A stretch of DNA of 64,000 nt from Tolumonas lignilytica (GCF_000527035.1 NZ_AZUK01000001.1:744001-808000); one strand, 5' to 3'; positions 29,089-40,016 are shown, numbered from the stretch's first letter. Translations and numbers: made by a program. The notes: a model not told the origin generated them from the sequence alone.

Positions 29089-29416
29089 TTCATATTTCTG
29101 TGACATAACCAAACGTGAATGTCTGAGCAGGACTAAAATAGTAGGAAACGGAAGCCTCTGTTTATCACTATTTTGATAATTTATTTTGCTAAAAGTATTG
29201 AAATAGTATGAGCGCATCCCCATAAAGTGGTGCCTGTTGAAAATCACAATCAGGATCCGGAATTTCTTAAAGCGGTTGTGATTAAGATCCAGGCTTGGCT
29301 AACATTTTTTGCCAACGGATTTGCGAGACGAGGCTGCATCTGATATAGATACCGGCCTCAAAATTCATCGCCAGCACACAGTGACGTGCTGTGTCATGTA
29401 AAAGTAGGAGATAGGC
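29089..29416. other. Intergenic region before dksA
   Basis: 328 nt with no credible gene. It contains a TTGGC...GCCAA inverted repeat (29295-29315) and the candidate dksA promoter listed separately. The leader to dksA is about 60 nt. Confidence 0.6.
29321..29349 (+). promoter_or_regulatory. Candidate dksA promoter
   Basis: TTGCGA (-35), 17-nt spacer, TATAGA (-10), followed by a GC-rich discriminator (TACCGGCC). Such a discriminator would make the promoter sensitive to ppGpp/DksA, in line with dksA autocontrol; this is inferred. Confidence 0.55.
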
Positions 29417-29866
29417 ATGTCAGCAGAAGATAACAAAAAATCTCTGGGACCGCTGGCCATCGCGGGCGTCACCCCTTATCAGGTAGCCCCTGGTGAGGAG
29501 TACATGAATGACCAGCAGAAAGAGCACTTCCGGAAGATTCTGGAAGCATGGAAAACCCAGCTGCGTGAAGAAGTTGACCGTACCGTTGATCATATGAAAG
29601 ATGAAGCGGCTAACTTCCCGGATCCTGTAGACCGGGCAGCACAGGAAGAAGAATTTGCGTTGGAATTGCGTGCGCGTGACCGTGAGCGCAAGCTGATCAA
29701 AAAGATCGAAAAAACGCTGAAAAAACTGGAAGAAGATGACTTCGGTTATTGTGAATCCTGCGGTGTAGAAATCGGTATTCGTCGCCTTGAGGCTCGTCCA
29801 ACCGCAGAACTGTGTGTGGATTGTAAAACACTGGCTGAAATTAAAGAAAAACAGCTCGTAGGTTAA
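29417..29866 (+). CDS. dksA: RNA polymerase-binding transcription factor DksA
   Basis: 149 residues. DksA enters the polymerase secondary channel and with ppGpp carries out the stringent response. The coiled coil (about 35-110) has the catalytic tip [15 protein letters not shown] with two Asp residues, and the four-Cys zinc finger is [14 protein letters not shown]...LCVDCK. E. coli length 151. AGGAG lies before the ATG. gluQ follows, as in most gammaproteobacteria. Confidence 0.98.
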   Translation: MSAEDNKKSLGPLAIAGVTPYQVAPGEEYMNDQQKEHFRKILEAWKTQLREEVDRTVDHMKDEAANFPDPVDRAAQEEEFALELRARDRERKLIKKIEKTLKKLEEDDFGYCESCGVEIGIRRLEARPTAELCVDCKTLAEIKEKQLVG

Positions 29867-29882
29867 ACAACGACACCATGAC

Positions 29883-29911
29883 AAGGGAGCCACGGCTCCC
29901 TTTTGTTTTTA
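29883..29911 (+). terminator. dksA terminator
   Basis: AAGGGAGC / GCTCCCTT stem with a CACG loop, then TTTTGTTTTT. It lies just before the gluQ start, so gluQ expression relies on read-through; E. coli shows the same arrangement. Confidence 0.92.
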
Positions 29912-29921
29912 TAAACAGATT

Positions 29922-30791
29922 ATGACTTATATCGGACGTTTTGCACCCTCACCTTCCGGCCCGTTACATTTTGGTTCACTGATTGCTGCGGTAGGCAGTT
30001 ATCTGCGTGCACGCTCCCAGCAAGGAAAATGGCTGGTACGAATTGAAGATCTTGATCCGCCCAGAGAACAGCCCGGTGCCGCAAAGGGCATATTGCAAAC
30101 CCTTGAGCGTTTTGGATTGTACTGGGATGGCCCGATTATTTATCAGAGCCAGCGACACGAGCGTTATCAGGCCATTCTGGACGAGTTGTATCGACAAGGA
30201 AAAACCTACCACTGCCGTTGTACTCGCGCTCAGATTCAAGCCGCTGGGGGCTTTTATCAGGGAACCTGCCGCGATAAACAGTATCCAGCCAAGGATGCCG
30301 CCGTCCGCTTACGCCTTACTACGCCCTGTTATGCGTTTCATGATCAACTATTAGGTTTAGTTGACGTTGAACATCGCTTAGCCGCAGAAGATTTTATTCT
30401 TAAACGCCGGGATGGGTTGTTTGCTTACAACCTGGCCGTGGTGGTTGATGATGCAGATAGCGGTATTACCGAAGTGGTCAGAGGGGCTGATCTGCTTGAA
30501 CCCACCGTGCGTCAGATCGCCTTATATCAACAACTCGGCTGGACTGAACCAGACTGGCTGCATCTGCCGTTGGCCTTGCAAGAGAATGGGCTGAAATTAT
30601 CCAAACAGAACCATGCGCCTGCCATTGACGGTTTACCTGTTGTGGAAACCCTATGCCAGGTTTTGACCTTTCTGGGGCAACCACTGCCTGAATATTGTTT
30701 CGATCTGACAGCGGAAGCCCTGTTGGACTGGGCCATCACACACTGGCAGTTGTCACGCGTGCCGACAACCGCCAGTGTTCATCGCGCCTAG
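29922..30791 (+). CDS. gluQ: Glutamyl-Q tRNA(Asp) synthetase
   Basis: 289 residues. It attaches glutamate to the queuosine base at position 34 of tRNA-Asp. It is a shortened glutamyl-tRNA synthetase without an anticodon domain. HIGH-like motif [14 protein letters not shown] (about 15-28), zinc-site segment [21 protein letters not shown] and KMSKS-like LKLSKQN are visible. The stop TAG overlaps the stop of the convergent efflux gene within the four bases CTAG. Confidence 0.95.
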   Translation: MTYIGRFAPSPSGPLHFGSLIAAVGSYLRARSQQGKWLVRIEDLDPPREQPGAAKGILQTLERFGLYWDGPIIYQSQRHERYQAILDELYRQGKTYHCRCTRAQIQAAGGFYQGTCRDKQYPAKDAAVRLRLTTPCYAFHDQLLGLVDVEHRLAAEDFILKRRDGLFAYNLAVVVDDADSGITEVVRGADLLEPTVRQIALYQQLGWTEPDWLHLPLALQENGLKLSKQNHAPAIDGLPVVETLCQVLTFLGQPLPEYCFDLTAEALLDWAITHWQLSRVPTTASVHRA

Positions 30792-33700
30792 TGACGAAAA
30801 TTAAGTTTGGCGTGCCAGGGAGCCAGATAATGATAAATCACAGGGGTCAGATAAAGCGTGACCACCTGAGACAGTAACAGCCCGCCCACGATGGCGACCC
30901 CCAGCGGTTGACGCAATTCTGCACCAGCCCCCAACCCCAGCGCGATCGGTAACGCACCTGCCAGCGCGGCAATTGATGTCATCATGATAGGGCGGAAACG
31001 GATCAAACACGCCTGATGGATCGCCTGATCCGGCGCCATTCCTTCCCGCTCTCGCTCCAAAGCAAAATCGATCATCATGATGGCATTTTTCTTGACGATG
31101 CCAATCAGCAGCAAGATCCCCACAAACGCATATAAGGTGATCGGGAATTGGAACAGCCACAGGGTCACCAAAGCGCCTAAACCGGCAGAGGGCAAACCGG
31201 AAAGAATGGTTAAGGGATGAACAAAACTCTCATATAACATGCCCAATACGCCATAAACCACCAGCAGCGCCAAGAGCAGTAACACCATCATGCCAGACTG
31301 TGAACCGGCAAATGCAGCCGCACTCCCCTGCAAGCTGGTCACCAGCGTTGCTGGCGGTAATAGATCTTCCTTCACCTTGTCTAATGCCGCCAGTGCATCA
31401 CTGAGAGCCATCCCCTGACGCATATTGAAGGAGATGGTTGCCGCAGGTAATGTTCCCAGATGATTGACGGTTAACGTTTGTGGTTGTCGTGTGTAGCTGG
31501 CGACAGTATCCAGACTAATTAACACGCCATTACTATTGCGAATACGGATCCGGCTTAAATCTGCCGCTTGCTGCTGATACTCAGGTAATACCTCAAGAAT
31601 AACGGCATATTGATTGGTGTCGGCATAAATGGTCGAAACTTGCCGGGCCGCGAAGGCACTCTGCAGTGTCGTTTCAACCTGACTGTAATTTAAACCATAA
31701 CTGGCCAATTTATCGCGATCTACTTTAACCGCGAGACCCGCGCCCACCACTTCCTGATCGCTGGTAACATCCATCAAACCGGGGATGGCCCGGATAGCCT
31801 TCAAGAAACGATCATGCCACAGTTTCAATTCATCAAAATCGTTACTTTGCAGTGTGAATTGATATTCAGAGGCAGTCGACATACCGCCAATACGAATAGA
31901 TGGCGGGTTACGCAAAAACACGTTCATACCGGGGATATGTGACACTTTCTTGCGTAACTCGGCAATGACCTGATCGGCTGACGGCCGTTGATTGCTAGGC
32001 ACCAGCCGAATCGTCATGGAACCGCCGTTGGAACTGCCGTTCGGGCCGGTACTGCCGACAGACGACATAAATGCCGCAACGTTAGGGTCTTGACGGATGA
32101 TCTCGGCCACCCGCTGTTGCATGCGCGACAATGTTTCAAACGAAGTATCCGGTGCCGCCTTGGTTGTCAGGGTGATTTGTCCACTGTCGGTGCTCGGCAG
32201 GAAATCTTTCGGCAATTGCTGATACAGCAACACAGAAAGAATGATAGAGGCCAAGAATACCGCAAGGACGATGCGAGGGTGGCGCAACGCGCTCACCAAA
32301 GAGAGGCTGTAATTTTCTGTCAGCGAATCAAATGCTCGCTCCAGCCATTGTGCAATAACGCCCTGTTCCTTCGTTTCATGTTGCGGACGTAATACACGAC
32401 TGCAAAGCATCGGAGTCAAGGTTAACGACACCAGACCCGATACCGCAATGGCGGCGCTAATGGTGACCGCAAATTCATGCAGCAACCGCCCCATCAGCCC
32501 CCCCATAAACAACAAGGGAATAAACACGGCAACCAGAGAGAGCGTCATCGATAGAATGGTAAACCCGATTTCGCGGGCCCCTTTGCGTGCGGCCTGCAGC
32601 GCAGGCATACCCTCTTCCATATGCCGGACAATATTTTCCATCATGACAATAGCATCATCGACCACGAAACCCACAGCCAGCGTCAACGCCAGTAATGACA
32701 AATTATCCAGACTGTAATTCAGGATATACATGACCGGTACGGCACCCAATACCGATAACGGGACGGCCAGTGCAGGGATAACCGTGGCTGATAAGTTACG
32801 CAGGAATAACCAGATCACCAACACCACTAAGGCGCAAGAAAGCAGCAACGTGAACTGCACATCATGGATCGAGGCGCGTATTGACTCGCTGCGATCGTAA
32901 AGAATATCCATGTGGATGGAGTCAGGCAGAATGGCCTGAAATTGCGGTAATGCTTTTTTGACCGCATCAACCGTGCTGATGGTATTGGCACCCGGTTGAC
33001 GCTGTACCGCCAGAATAACGCCCGGTTTATTCACGAACCAGCTGGCGACCCGGGTATTTTCTTCACTATCCAGCACGTTGGCGACTTCAGTCAGATAAAG
33101 CGGAGCCCCATTGTGATAAGCAATCACCAATTTGCGATACGCCGCTGCATTTTCTAACTGCCCATTACTTTGCAGACTCAGACTACGATGCGCACCATCC
33201 AGATCACCGATCGGCTGATTTACATTGTTGTTTGCCACAGCAGTCGCCAGTTCATCCAGCCCCAGATTGTGAGCCGTCAGTTTGTCGGGATCGGCCTGAA
33301 TACGTACGGCATAGGGTTTGGCACCATAGACCCCAACCTGAGCCACACCAGGCAGCATGGACAGTGATTGTGCCAGCTTGCTTTCGGCATATTCCGTAAC
33401 GGTTGAGATAGGTAACGAATCAGAATGAAGAGCAATATAAAATATCGGCGCATCAGCTGGATTTGTTTTTTTCATCGATGGCAAAGAGGTCATGTTCTGA
33501 GGCAGTTTGCGCTGTGCTGCACTAATGGCACTTTGCACGTCCAATGCAGCACCATCGATATTACGATCCAAATCAAACTGAATGGTGATCTTCGTCGTTC
33601 CCTGAGAACTCGTCGAGCTGATATTGTCGATTCCAGCAATTGTAGCCAGTTGGCCCTCGAGCGGTGTTGCCACCGCCGATGCCATCGTTTCCGGCGATGC

Positions 33701-33859
33701 GCCTGACAAACTGGCAGTGATATTGATGGTGGGAAAATCAATCTGCGGCAATTCACTGACCGGTAATGCCTGATATGCCAGCACCCCAAACAAGGTAAAA
33801 AAAGACATCAACAAACAGGTCATGACTGGTCGACGAATCGATAACATCGAAAGTTGCAT
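30788..33859 (-). CDS. RND-family multidrug efflux permease
   Basis: 1023 residues with the standard 12-helix, two large periplasmic loop plan. N-terminal motif [35 protein letters not shown]; proton-relay motif [19 protein letters not shown] near residue 405; repeated transport motifs in the second half ([19 protein letters not shown]). The sequence is closest to the MdtB/MdtC/MuxB branch of HAE1 pumps, which export drugs, bile salts or metals-linked stress products; the real substrate is unknown. It follows its adaptor gene by 5 nt. No outer-membrane channel gene is nearby, so a TolC-type protein elsewhere is required. Confidence 0.95.
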   Translation of the reverse strand: MQLSMLSIRRPVMTCLLMSFFTLFGVLAYQALPVSELPQIDFPTINITASLSGASPETMASAVATPLEGQLATIAGIDNISSTSSQGTTKITIQFDLDRNIDGAALDVQSAISAAQRKLPQNMTSLPSMKKTNPADAPIFYIALHSDSLPISTVTEYAESKLAQSLSMLPGVAQVGVYGAKPYAVRIQADPDKLTAHNLGLDELATAVANNNVNQPIGDLDGAHRSLSLQSNGQLENAAAYRKLVIAYHNGAPLYLTEVANVLDSEENTRVASWFVNKPGVILAVQRQPGANTISTVDAVKKALPQFQAILPDSIHMDILYDRSESIRASIHDVQFTLLLSCALVVLVIWLFLRNLSATVIPALAVPLSVLGAVPVMYILNYSLDNLSLLALTLAVGFVVDDAIVMMENIVRHMEEGMPALQAARKGAREIGFTILSMTLSLVAVFIPLLFMGGLMGRLLHEFAVTISAAIAVSGLVSLTLTPMLCSRVLRPQHETKEQGVIAQWLERAFDSLTENYSLSLVSALRHPRIVLAVFLASIILSVLLYQQLPKDFLPSTDSGQITLTTKAAPDTSFETLSRMQQRVAEIIRQDPNVAAFMSSVGSTGPNGSSNGGSMTIRLVPSNQRPSADQVIAELRKKVSHIPGMNVFLRNPPSIRIGGMSTASEYQFTLQSNDFDELKLWHDRFLKAIRAIPGLMDVTSDQEVVGAGLAVKVDRDKLASYGLNYSQVETTLQSAFAARQVSTIYADTNQYAVILEVLPEYQQQAADLSRIRIRNSNGVLISLDTVASYTRQPQTLTVNHLGTLPAATISFNMRQGMALSDALAALDKVKEDLLPPATLVTSLQGSAAAFAGSQSGMMVLLLLALLVVYGVLGMLYESFVHPLTILSGLPSAGLGALVTLWLFQFPITLYAFVGILLLIGIVKKNAIMMIDFALEREREGMAPDQAIHQACLIRFRPIMMTSIAALAGALPIALGLGAGAELRQPLGVAIVGGLLLSQVVTLYLTPVIYHYLAPWHAKLNFRH

Positions 33860-33864
33860 GATCT

Positions 33865-35022
33865 TTACTCCGCAGCCGATGTTGTCGTTTTAGCCGGTTT
33901 AGGCGCTTTCTTCATCTTATCCGGATGCACGACATTCACGCTGGAACCGTCATTCAGACGAAACTGTCCCTCCGTCACAACCTGATCACCTGCCTGCAAT
34001 TCGCCTTCAACGGCACTCCAACCTTCATTAGAAGCGAGCTCCTGAACTACCACTCGCGTGGCAATGCCATTATCTACCGTGAATAATTGCAACCCATCTG
34101 GCCCTTGTTGCAATGCCTGAGCGGGTACTACCAGCACCTGTTTTAACGTCCGTGGCGCCAGCTGCACCGTGACATACTGCCCCGGCAACCAGTCATTGTG
34201 TGGGTTTTTAAAATCGGCTTTTAAGGCGACGGAACCACTGTTGCTATCAACATTATTATCCAGAAATGAAACCTTACCTGAACGCTGTTCTTCCAAGCTG
34301 CCACTATTCACTTGCGCTGTTACCTCCAACGCACCGACTCGTAAGGTTTTTTCGATATCAGAGAGATATTTTTCCGGCAGGGTAAAGCTGACCGCGATAG
34401 GGTCTAACTGATTCAGCGTGGTCAATATGGTGCTATAGGCCTGTACCGTGGCGCCGACAGAGACGAGATGTGTCCCTACCCGCCCGCTGAACGGGGCTTT
34501 AATTTTGGTGTAATCCAGATTACGGGCCGCAATAGCCAAACTGGCATCATCCTGTTTAACCTGAGCGGCGATAGATTGTGCAGTTGCTTGATAACCATTC
34601 ATATCGGCATCAGAGATGAATTTTTTCTGCAACAACACCTTAGCGCGATCAAGATCAGCCACCGCCTTTTTCAATAAAGCCTGATCATGTTGTAAAACTG
34701 CCTGCGCCTGCTGCCATTTATTCCGATAATCGCTGTCGTCAAGCTCAACCAGCACTTGCCCTGCAGTGACCTCGGCCCCTTCATCAAACAAAATTCGCGC
34801 AACCTGACCTTCAATACGCGGCTTGATATCTACCGAAGATTTCGCCACCACACGACCGACAGACTGCCAGCTGGCTTTAAAGTCTTCTCTTTTTACTGAG
34901 GCAACAACGACTTGCGTTGTTCTTTTTGCCGCCGCCGTCGATTGTGTTTTCTCATTTAAAGAAAATCGATAACCAACAACTGCCACCACCGCCACTAATG
35001 CGCCCCAACGCCAAATGTTCAT
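33865..35022 (-). CDS. RND efflux periplasmic adaptor (membrane fusion protein)
   Basis: 385 residues from the ATG at MNIWRWGALVAVVAVVGYRF, which has GGAGAA just upstream; an in-frame extension of nine residues has no ribosome site. The N-terminal segment is an uncleaved anchor or signal without a lipobox Cys. Then come a biotinyl-lipoyl half (KPRIEGQVARILFDEGAEVTAGQVLVELDDSDY), an alpha-hairpin (about 95-165), the second lipoyl half (IKAPFSGRVGTHLVSVGATVQ) and beta-barrel domains. A Lys/Pro-rich tail ends it. It pairs with the permease downstream; no regulator gene is adjacent. Confidence 0.93.
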   Translation of the reverse strand: MNIWRWGALVAVVAVVGYRFSLNEKTQSTAAAKRTTQVVVASVKREDFKASWQSVGRVVAKSSVDIKPRIEGQVARILFDEGAEVTAGQVLVELDDSDYRNKWQQAQAVLQHDQALLKKAVADLDRAKVLLQKKFISDADMNGYQATAQSIAAQVKQDDASLAIAARNLDYTKIKAPFSGRVGTHLVSVGATVQAYSTILTTLNQLDPIAVSFTLPEKYLSDIEKTLRVGALEVTAQVNSGSLEEQRSGKVSFLDNNVDSNSGSVALKADFKNPHNDWLPGQYVTVQLAPRTLKQVLVVPAQALQQGPDGLQLFTVDNGIATRVVVQELASNEGWSAVEGELQAGDQVVTEGQFRLNDGSSVNVVHPDKMKKAPKPAKTTTSAAE

Positions 35023-35239
35023 GTTTTCTCCGTCATTGTTGTTGAACATTCCCCGACCGATCTAAGGCGCAGTATCTGTGTTAATGTTGGTAAAAGTGTG
35101 TCAAACAGTAGGAACAGCCGCATAATTTATCGGGAATTTTGAAAATAACATGATAAGTCAGCCCTGATGTTCGCATTTCGGCTGTGGTGCGCTATCATAC
35201 CGCCCGCTCTTTTTTGTGTCAGAAATACCGAGGTGTACT

Positions 35240-36742
35240 ATTTTTTCCCATATCGCCAATTTGTATCGCAAAGTGCTTGGTAAAGAAGAGACGCCAACGA
35301 CACCCAAAAACACCGCTACACCACCCGCGGGATCTCAACGTCAGCGTGTTACCAACAGCAGCAAACCAGCAGCAACAGGTTTAAAACGGCGCATCTTAAC
35401 CCGAGACCAGCACACGATCTCTCGCAGCATGATCAGTGATAATGCACTGAAGGTATTATACCGACTGAATAAAGCCGGGTATCAGGGCTATCTGGTTGGT
35501 GGTGGTGTTCGTGATTTATTGCTCGGAAAAATCCCCAAAGATTTTGACGTGGTAACAGATGCGCACCCTGAGCAAATCCGTAAATTGTTCAATAATTGCC
35601 GCCTGATCGGACGCCGCTTCCGTCTGGCCCATATTGTTTTTGGCCGGGATATCATCGAGGTAGCGACATTCCGAGGTCATCACCATCAGGTTCACACCAG
35701 CAAAAACATAGCGGAACAATCGGAAGAAGGCATGCTATTGCGTGACAACGTATATGGCACTATTGAAGAAGACGCCGAACGCCGCGACTTCACCGTCAAT
35801 GCGTTGTATTACAACATTAAAGATTTTTCACTGCATGACTTCCATGGTGGTCTGGACGATCTGGCTGCCGGTAAGCTGGAGCTGATCGGCGATCCGGAAA
35901 CCCGCTATCGGGAAGATCCGGTCAGAATGTTGCGTGCCGTACGATTTGCCGCAAAACTGGGCCTGACAATCAGTGAGCGCAGCGCAGAACCGATTGCACG
36001 CCTAGCCCCCCTGCTGCAAGACATTCCTGCCGCCCGTTTGTTTGAAGAAACGATCAAGTTGTTTCTGGCCGGACACGCACTCAGCACTTACCATCTGCTG
36101 CGGAAATTTGGCTTATTCCAGCAACTGTTCCCTCAGGTTGCCAAACTGCTGACCCCCGACAGTAACTCGGCTTACGAACGTTTTCTGGAAAAAGCCTTAT
36201 CCAATTCAGATAAACGCGTCGCATCCGACCAGCCGGTGACCCCGACCTTCTTCTATGCCACCCTGCTCTGGGGTGTTGTCGCATTGCGTCAGCGCGAAAT
36301 CAGCAACGAAAGCAATCTGCCGTTTCAGGATTCCATGCAAATGGCCATGAATGAAGCGATTGAACAGCAAATTCATACGGTTGCTATTCCGCGTCGTTTT
36401 ACCAGCGATGTCCGGGAAATCTGGTTATTGCAGGAGCGTCTACCCCGTTATTCCGGCAAACGTGCAGAGAAACTGTTTGCACAACCGAAATTTCGTGCGG
36501 CGTTTGACTTCCTCGAATTGCGAGCGCATGTCGAACCACGTCTGCGCGATATTGTTGCCTGGTGGCAGGATTATCAGCAAACGCATGATTTTGTTCGCCC
36601 CGAGCCTTCGCATGTCCGGCCGACTCGCGGCACTGCCGCAGCGACGGAGCAGCCGGGTCACAGCGAAGAGCATCCACCACGAAAACGTCCACGTCGCCGC
36701 CGCCGTTATCCGCAGCAATCAGGCCAGCGTCGTAATGACTGA
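35240..36742 (+). CDS. pcnB: Poly(A) polymerase I, probable ATT start
   Basis: About 500 residues. PcnB adds 3' poly(A) tails that promote RNA decay. Nucleotidyltransferase motif VGGGVRDLLLGKIPKDFDVVTDA, then RLIGRRFRLAHIVFGRDIIEVATFRG, RRDFTVNALYYN, and a basic C-terminus (RKRPRRRRRYPQQ). Alignment with E. coli PcnB (MFTRVANFCRKVL) places the start at ATT in ATT-TTT-TCC-CAT-ATC-GCC-AAT, i.e. (M)FSHIANLYRKVLGKEE, with AGGTG just upstream. An in-frame GTG at 35216 has no ribosome site. E. coli pcnB is known to use AUU. The last 8 nt overlap folK. Confidence 0.9.
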   Translation: MFSHIANLYRKVLGKEETPTTPKNTATPPAGSQRQRVTNSSKPAATGLKRRILTRDQHTISRSMISDNALKVLYRLNKAGYQGYLVGGGVRDLLLGKIPKDFDVVTDAHPEQIRKLFNNCRLIGRRFRLAHIVFGRDIIEVATFRGHHHQVHTSKNIAEQSEEGMLLRDNVYGTIEEDAERRDFTVNALYYNIKDFSLHDFHGGLDDLAAGKLELIGDPETRYREDPVRMLRAVRFAAKLGLTISERSAEPIARLAPLLQDIPAARLFEETIKLFLAGHALSTYHLLRKFGLFQQLFPQVAKLLTPDSNSAYERFLEKALSNSDKRVASDQPVTPTFFYATLLWGVVALRQREISNESNLPFQDSMQMAMNEAIEQQIHTVAIPRRFTSDVREIWLLQERLPRYSGKRAEKLFAQPKFRAAFDFLELRAHVEPRLRDIVAWWQDYQQTHDFVRPEPSHVRPTRGTAAATEQPGHSEEHPPRKRPRRRRRYPQQSGQRRND

Positions 36743-37220
36743 CGTCTTTGTCGCTCTCGGCGCGAATCTGTCTAATCCGAAAAAACAGATCCTTCGCGCC
36801 ATTGATGCATTGCAGCATTTGCCAGACAGCAAGTTGATTGCCTGCTCGCCACAATACAGTTCTGCCCCGATGGGACCGCAGGATCAGCCGGATTACGTGA
36901 ATGCCGTCGCGCAACTGCAGACGACCTTATCTCCGCATCAGCTGCTCGATGAGCTGCAGCGCATAGAGCTGGAACAAGGTCGTGTACGGAAAGATGAGCG
37001 TTGGGGCCCACGGACGCTGGACTTGGATTTACTTTTATATGGACAGCAAGTGATTCAGGATGAACGTTTGACCGTTCCGCATTACGGCATGACACAGCGT
37101 GCTTTCGTACTCATTCCGTTATACGACATAGCACCCGCACTGATCTTACCGGATGGCCGTCAATTAGCTGAACTCGTTGCTGCTTGTGATAGCAGTACGC
37201 TGTTCCGTCTACCTGATTAA
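36735..37220 (+). CDS. folK: 6-hydroxymethyl-7,8-dihydropterin pyrophosphokinase
   Basis: 161 residues. HPPK transfers pyrophosphate from ATP to hydroxymethyl-dihydropterin, the step before FolP. Motifs: [15 protein letters not shown], the signature [26 protein letters not shown] (about 78-103) and [16 protein letters not shown]. The ATG is inside the end of pcnB (8-nt overlap), as in E. coli. An in-frame reading upstream to 36351 is a shadow of pcnB and is excluded. Confidence 0.96.
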   Translation: MTDVFVALGANLSNPKKQILRAIDALQHLPDSKLIACSPQYSSAPMGPQDQPDYVNAVAQLQTTLSPHQLLDELQRIELEQGRVRKDERWGPRTLDLDLLLYGQQVIQDERLTVPHYGMTQRAFVLIPLYDIAPALILPDGRQLAELVAACDSSTLFRLPD

Positions 37221-37243
37221 TTATCGATTCGCAGGAGTCCCCA

Positions 37244-38038
37244 ATGAGCAAAATAAGCCTGACCCAAATTCAGAACATGAAACAAAGCGGTGAAAAAATC
37301 GCGATGATCACCGCTTATGATGCCACTTTCGCCCGTCTTTTTGATGATGAAGGGGTTCATTCCATTCTGGTTGGTGATTCACTGGGCATGGTGGTACAGG
37401 GACATAATGACACGCTGCCCGTCACGATGGATGACATGGTCTATCACACCGCTAACGTTGCCCGAGGGGTTCAAAACGCGCTGCTCATCGCTGATTTACC
37501 CTTTATGAGTTATAGCGATGTGCAATCGGCTTGTATCAATGCCGGTCGTTTGATGGCAGCCGGTGCCAAGATGGTGAAAATTGAAGGCGGCGACTGGTTG
37601 TGCGAAACCGTTAAACAACTGAACCGCAATGGCGTTCCTGTTTGTGCTCATCTGGGTTTAACACCACAATCGGTACACTTGTTCGGCGGTTTCCGCATTC
37701 AAGGTCGCGATGCCCAACGAGCAGAAGAAATTTATCATCATGCGCTGGCGCTGCAGAATGCTGGCGTCCAGATGGTGGTCTTGGAATGTGTACCGGAACA
37801 ACTGGCCGAGCGCATTACCAAGGCGCTGCGGATCCCAGTTATTGGCATCGGTGCCGGCGCGCAAACAGACGGTCAGGTGCTGGTGATGCAAGATGCACTG
37901 GGTGTCACAACCGGTTACATACCTAAATTCAGCAAAAATTTCTTGGCAGAAACCGGAGATGTCCGCAAAGCGATCCGCCTGTATGTGGAACAGGTCGCTA
38001 ATGGTCAGTTCCCGGCTGCCGAACATACCTTCAACTAA
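37244..38038 (+). CDS. panB: 3-methyl-2-oxobutanoate hydroxymethyltransferase
   Basis: 264 residues, the family length. First committed step of pantothenate synthesis: ketoisovalerate plus methylene-tetrahydrofolate to ketopantoate. Conserved: [37 protein letters not shown] (Asp metal ligand), KIEGG and [23 protein letters not shown] precedes the ATG. First of panB-panC-panD, placed after folK as in E. coli. Confidence 0.98.
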   Translation: MSKISLTQIQNMKQSGEKIAMITAYDATFARLFDDEGVHSILVGDSLGMVVQGHNDTLPVTMDDMVYHTANVARGVQNALLIADLPFMSYSDVQSACINAGRLMAAGAKMVKIEGGDWLCETVKQLNRNGVPVCAHLGLTPQSVHLFGGFRIQGRDAQRAEEIYHHALALQNAGVQMVVLECVPEQLAERITKALRIPVIGIGAGAQTDGQVLVMQDALGVTTGYIPKFSKNFLAETGDVRKAIRLYVEQVANGQFPAAEHTFN

Positions 38039-38050
38039 GGAAGTCTGATC

Positions 38051-38917
38051 GTGTTAGTCACAGAACAGATCGACGCCCTGCGCGCCGCTATCCGGGATTT
38101 TCGCCAACAAGGGAAACGCATTGCGTTTGTCCCAACAATGGGAAACCTGCACCATGGTCATCTGACGCTAGTCCGTCAGGCCAAACAACATGCCGATGTG
38201 GTTATCGTCAGTATCTTTGTCAACCCGATGCAATTTGACCGGGCGGAAGATCTGGCAAACTACCCACGCACCTTGCGTGAAGACTGTGCGTTGCTGGAAC
38301 AGGAAGGTGTTACCGCGGTATTCACGCCAACACCGGCCATCATGTATCCGCAGGGGCTGGAGAACCAAACATTCGTTGAAGTGCCTGGTATTTCCTCACT
38401 GCTGGAAGGCGCCATGCGTCCGGGTCATTTCCGCGGCGTCAGCACCGTTGTCACCAAGTTGTTCAATATTGTGCAACCCGATATCGCCTGTTTTGGTCAA
38501 AAAGATTACCAACAACTGGCATTGATCCGTAAAATGGTACGGGATATGGCCATGCCGATCGAAATCATCGGTGTGCCGACTGTACGCGCAGAAGATGGAT
38601 TAGCACTGAGTTCCCGTAATGGTTACCTCACGCCAGCAGAAAGAGCGCTTGCTCCTGAACTTGCCAAAGTGATGACCTGGCTGGGTAATGAATTATCAGC
38701 CCGTCAACACGCTATCCCCGCATTAATTGCAGAAGCCGCTGACAAACTGAATGCTCAAGGTTTCCGTACTGATGCCATTGATGTTGTTGATGCGGAGAGT
38801 TTATTGCCGCTGACCAGTGACAGCGCTCAGGCAGTCATTCTGATGGCCGCCTGGTTAGGCCCGAAAGCGCGTCTGATCGATAATTTAGTGGTCAATTTGC
38901 GTACAACCACCAGATAG
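38051..38917 (+). CDS. panC: Pantothenate synthetase
   Basis: 288 residues. It joins pantoate and beta-alanine using ATP. HIGH-like motif [15 protein letters not shown] (about 27-41), [47 protein letters not shown], and KMSKS-like [13 protein letters not shown]. The start is GTG, 12 nt after panB, with AAGGAAG at the right distance and the sequence (M)[10 protein letters not shown] matching the E. coli MLIIETLPLLR start. Confidence 0.97.
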   Translation: MLVTEQIDALRAAIRDFRQQGKRIAFVPTMGNLHHGHLTLVRQAKQHADVVIVSIFVNPMQFDRAEDLANYPRTLREDCALLEQEGVTAVFTPTPAIMYPQGLENQTFVEVPGISSLLEGAMRPGHFRGVSTVVTKLFNIVQPDIACFGQKDYQQLALIRKMVRDMAMPIEIIGVPTVRAEDGLALSSRNGYLTPAERALAPELAKVMTWLGNELSARQHAIPALIAEAADKLNAQGFRTDAIDVVDAESLLPLTSDSAQAVILMAAWLGPKARLIDNLVVNLRTTTR

Positions 38918-38980
38918 TTTATAGTCGCGCCGCAGGTGTGCTCTAGACACACCGTAGCCGTGTAATGTAAGGAAAAAGCA

Positions 38981-39361
38981 ATGCAACGAATCATGCTGCG
39001 AGGCAAACTGCATCAGGCCCGTGTTACCCATGCGGTTCTGAACTATGAAGGCTCCTGTGGTATCGACCAGGACCTGCTGGATGCTGCCGGTATCGTCGAA
39101 TATGAAGCGATTGATATCTACAACGTTGAAAATGGCGAACGTTTCTCCACCTACGCTATTTCCGGAGAACGCGGCTCTCGCATGATCTCTCTGAACGGCG
39201 CTGCCGCCCGCAAAGCCGCCGTCGGCGACCGAGTCATCATCTGTGCCTATGGCCCAATGAGTGAAGACGAAGTCAAACAGCATAAACCCCGTCTGGTTTA
39301 TCTGGATGCCGAAAACACTATTGTTCGAACCAGTAAAGACATTCCGCTGCAACTGGCCTGA
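38981..39361 (+). CDS. panD: Aspartate 1-decarboxylase proenzyme
   Basis: 126 residues. It makes beta-alanine for PanC. Self-cleavage site Gly24-Ser25 lies in [18 protein letters not shown]; the new N-terminal Ser becomes the pyruvoyl group. [20 protein letters not shown] is conserved. It directly follows panC, unlike E. coli where another gene intervenes. Its TGA lies in the loop of the operon terminator. Confidence 0.98.
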   Translation: MQRIMLRGKLHQARVTHAVLNYEGSCGIDQDLLDAAGIVEYEAIDIYNVENGERFSTYAISGERGSRMISLNGAAARKAAVGDRVIICAYGPMSEDEVKQHKPRLVYLDAENTIVRTSKDIPLQLA

Positions 39362-39381
39362 TAAAGGCCAGTTTTCTTTCT
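39352..39381 (+). terminator. panD terminator overlapping its stop codon
   Basis: ACTGGCC / GGCCAGT, 7-bp stem, followed by TTTCTTTCT. The left arm is the last panD codons and the stop TGA forms part of the loop. Confidence 0.8.
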
Positions 39382-39403
39382 ACCTGTCGGAATAGAATTG
39401 ACC

Positions 39404-39997
39404 ATGACACAAGCCATACAACTGATTGTCGGATTGGCTAATCCAGGGCCGGAATATGCCCACACCCGCCATAATGCCGGCGCATGGTATGTGGCCGAGC
39501 TGGCTGCCCGTTATAACGGGAGTCTGCGCGAAGACCCTAAGTATTTCGGCATTACCGGTCGCATACAGATCAACGGTCAGGATGTTCGTTTATTGATCCC
39601 GACGACCTTTATGAATCTGAGTGGGAAATCTGTCGCCGCATTAGCCAAATTTTTTCAGATCCCGCCGGAAGGCATTCTGGTGGCGCATGACGAACTGGAT
39701 TTGCCTCCCGGAGTGGCCAAATTCAAGCAAGGCGGCGGCCACGGCGGTCACAATGGCCTGAAAGACATCATCAGCAAACTGGGTAACAACAATCAATTTC
39801 ACCGCCTGCGCTTAGGAATTGGCCATCCCGGCTCGAAAGAGCAGGTCGTCGGCTTCGTGCTGACCAAAGCGCCCAAAGCTGAACAACAACTGATTGATGC
39901 TGCGGTGGATGAAGCCGTACGTGCAACTGATATACTATTCACTACTGATATGACCAAAGCCATGAATCGCTTACACAGCTTCAAGGCTACAGCCTGA
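39404..39997 (+). CDS. pth: Peptidyl-tRNA hydrolase
   Basis: 197 residues from ATG; an in-frame TTG six bases earlier is equally well spaced from the GGAA site, so the start may shift by two residues. Pth recycles peptidyl-tRNA that drops off ribosomes. Catalytic HNAG ([10 protein letters not shown], about 20-29), substrate-binding FMNLSGKSV, catalytic Asp in [11 protein letters not shown] and [19 protein letters not shown] are present. It precedes ychF, as in E. coli. Confidence 0.97.
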   Translation: MTQAIQLIVGLANPGPEYAHTRHNAGAWYVAELAARYNGSLREDPKYFGITGRIQINGQDVRLLIPTTFMNLSGKSVAALAKFFQIPPEGILVAHDELDLPPGVAKFKQGGGHGGHNGLKDIISKLGNNNQFHRLRLGIGHPGSKEQVVGFVLTKAPKAEQQLIDAAVDEAVRATDILFTTDMTKAMNRLHSFKATA

Positions 39998-40016
39998 TAT
40001 TGAGGAATCAACCACT

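Noticed and set aside
35216-35239. GTG start for pcnB
   Set aside because: No ribosome site before it, and the extra residues are not shared with the E. coli protein, whereas ATT at 35240 aligns exactly.
36351-36734. Long N-terminal extension of folK
   Set aside because: It overlaps pcnB in another frame, is Arg-rich and unlike any HPPK; the ATG at 36735 begins the conserved domain.
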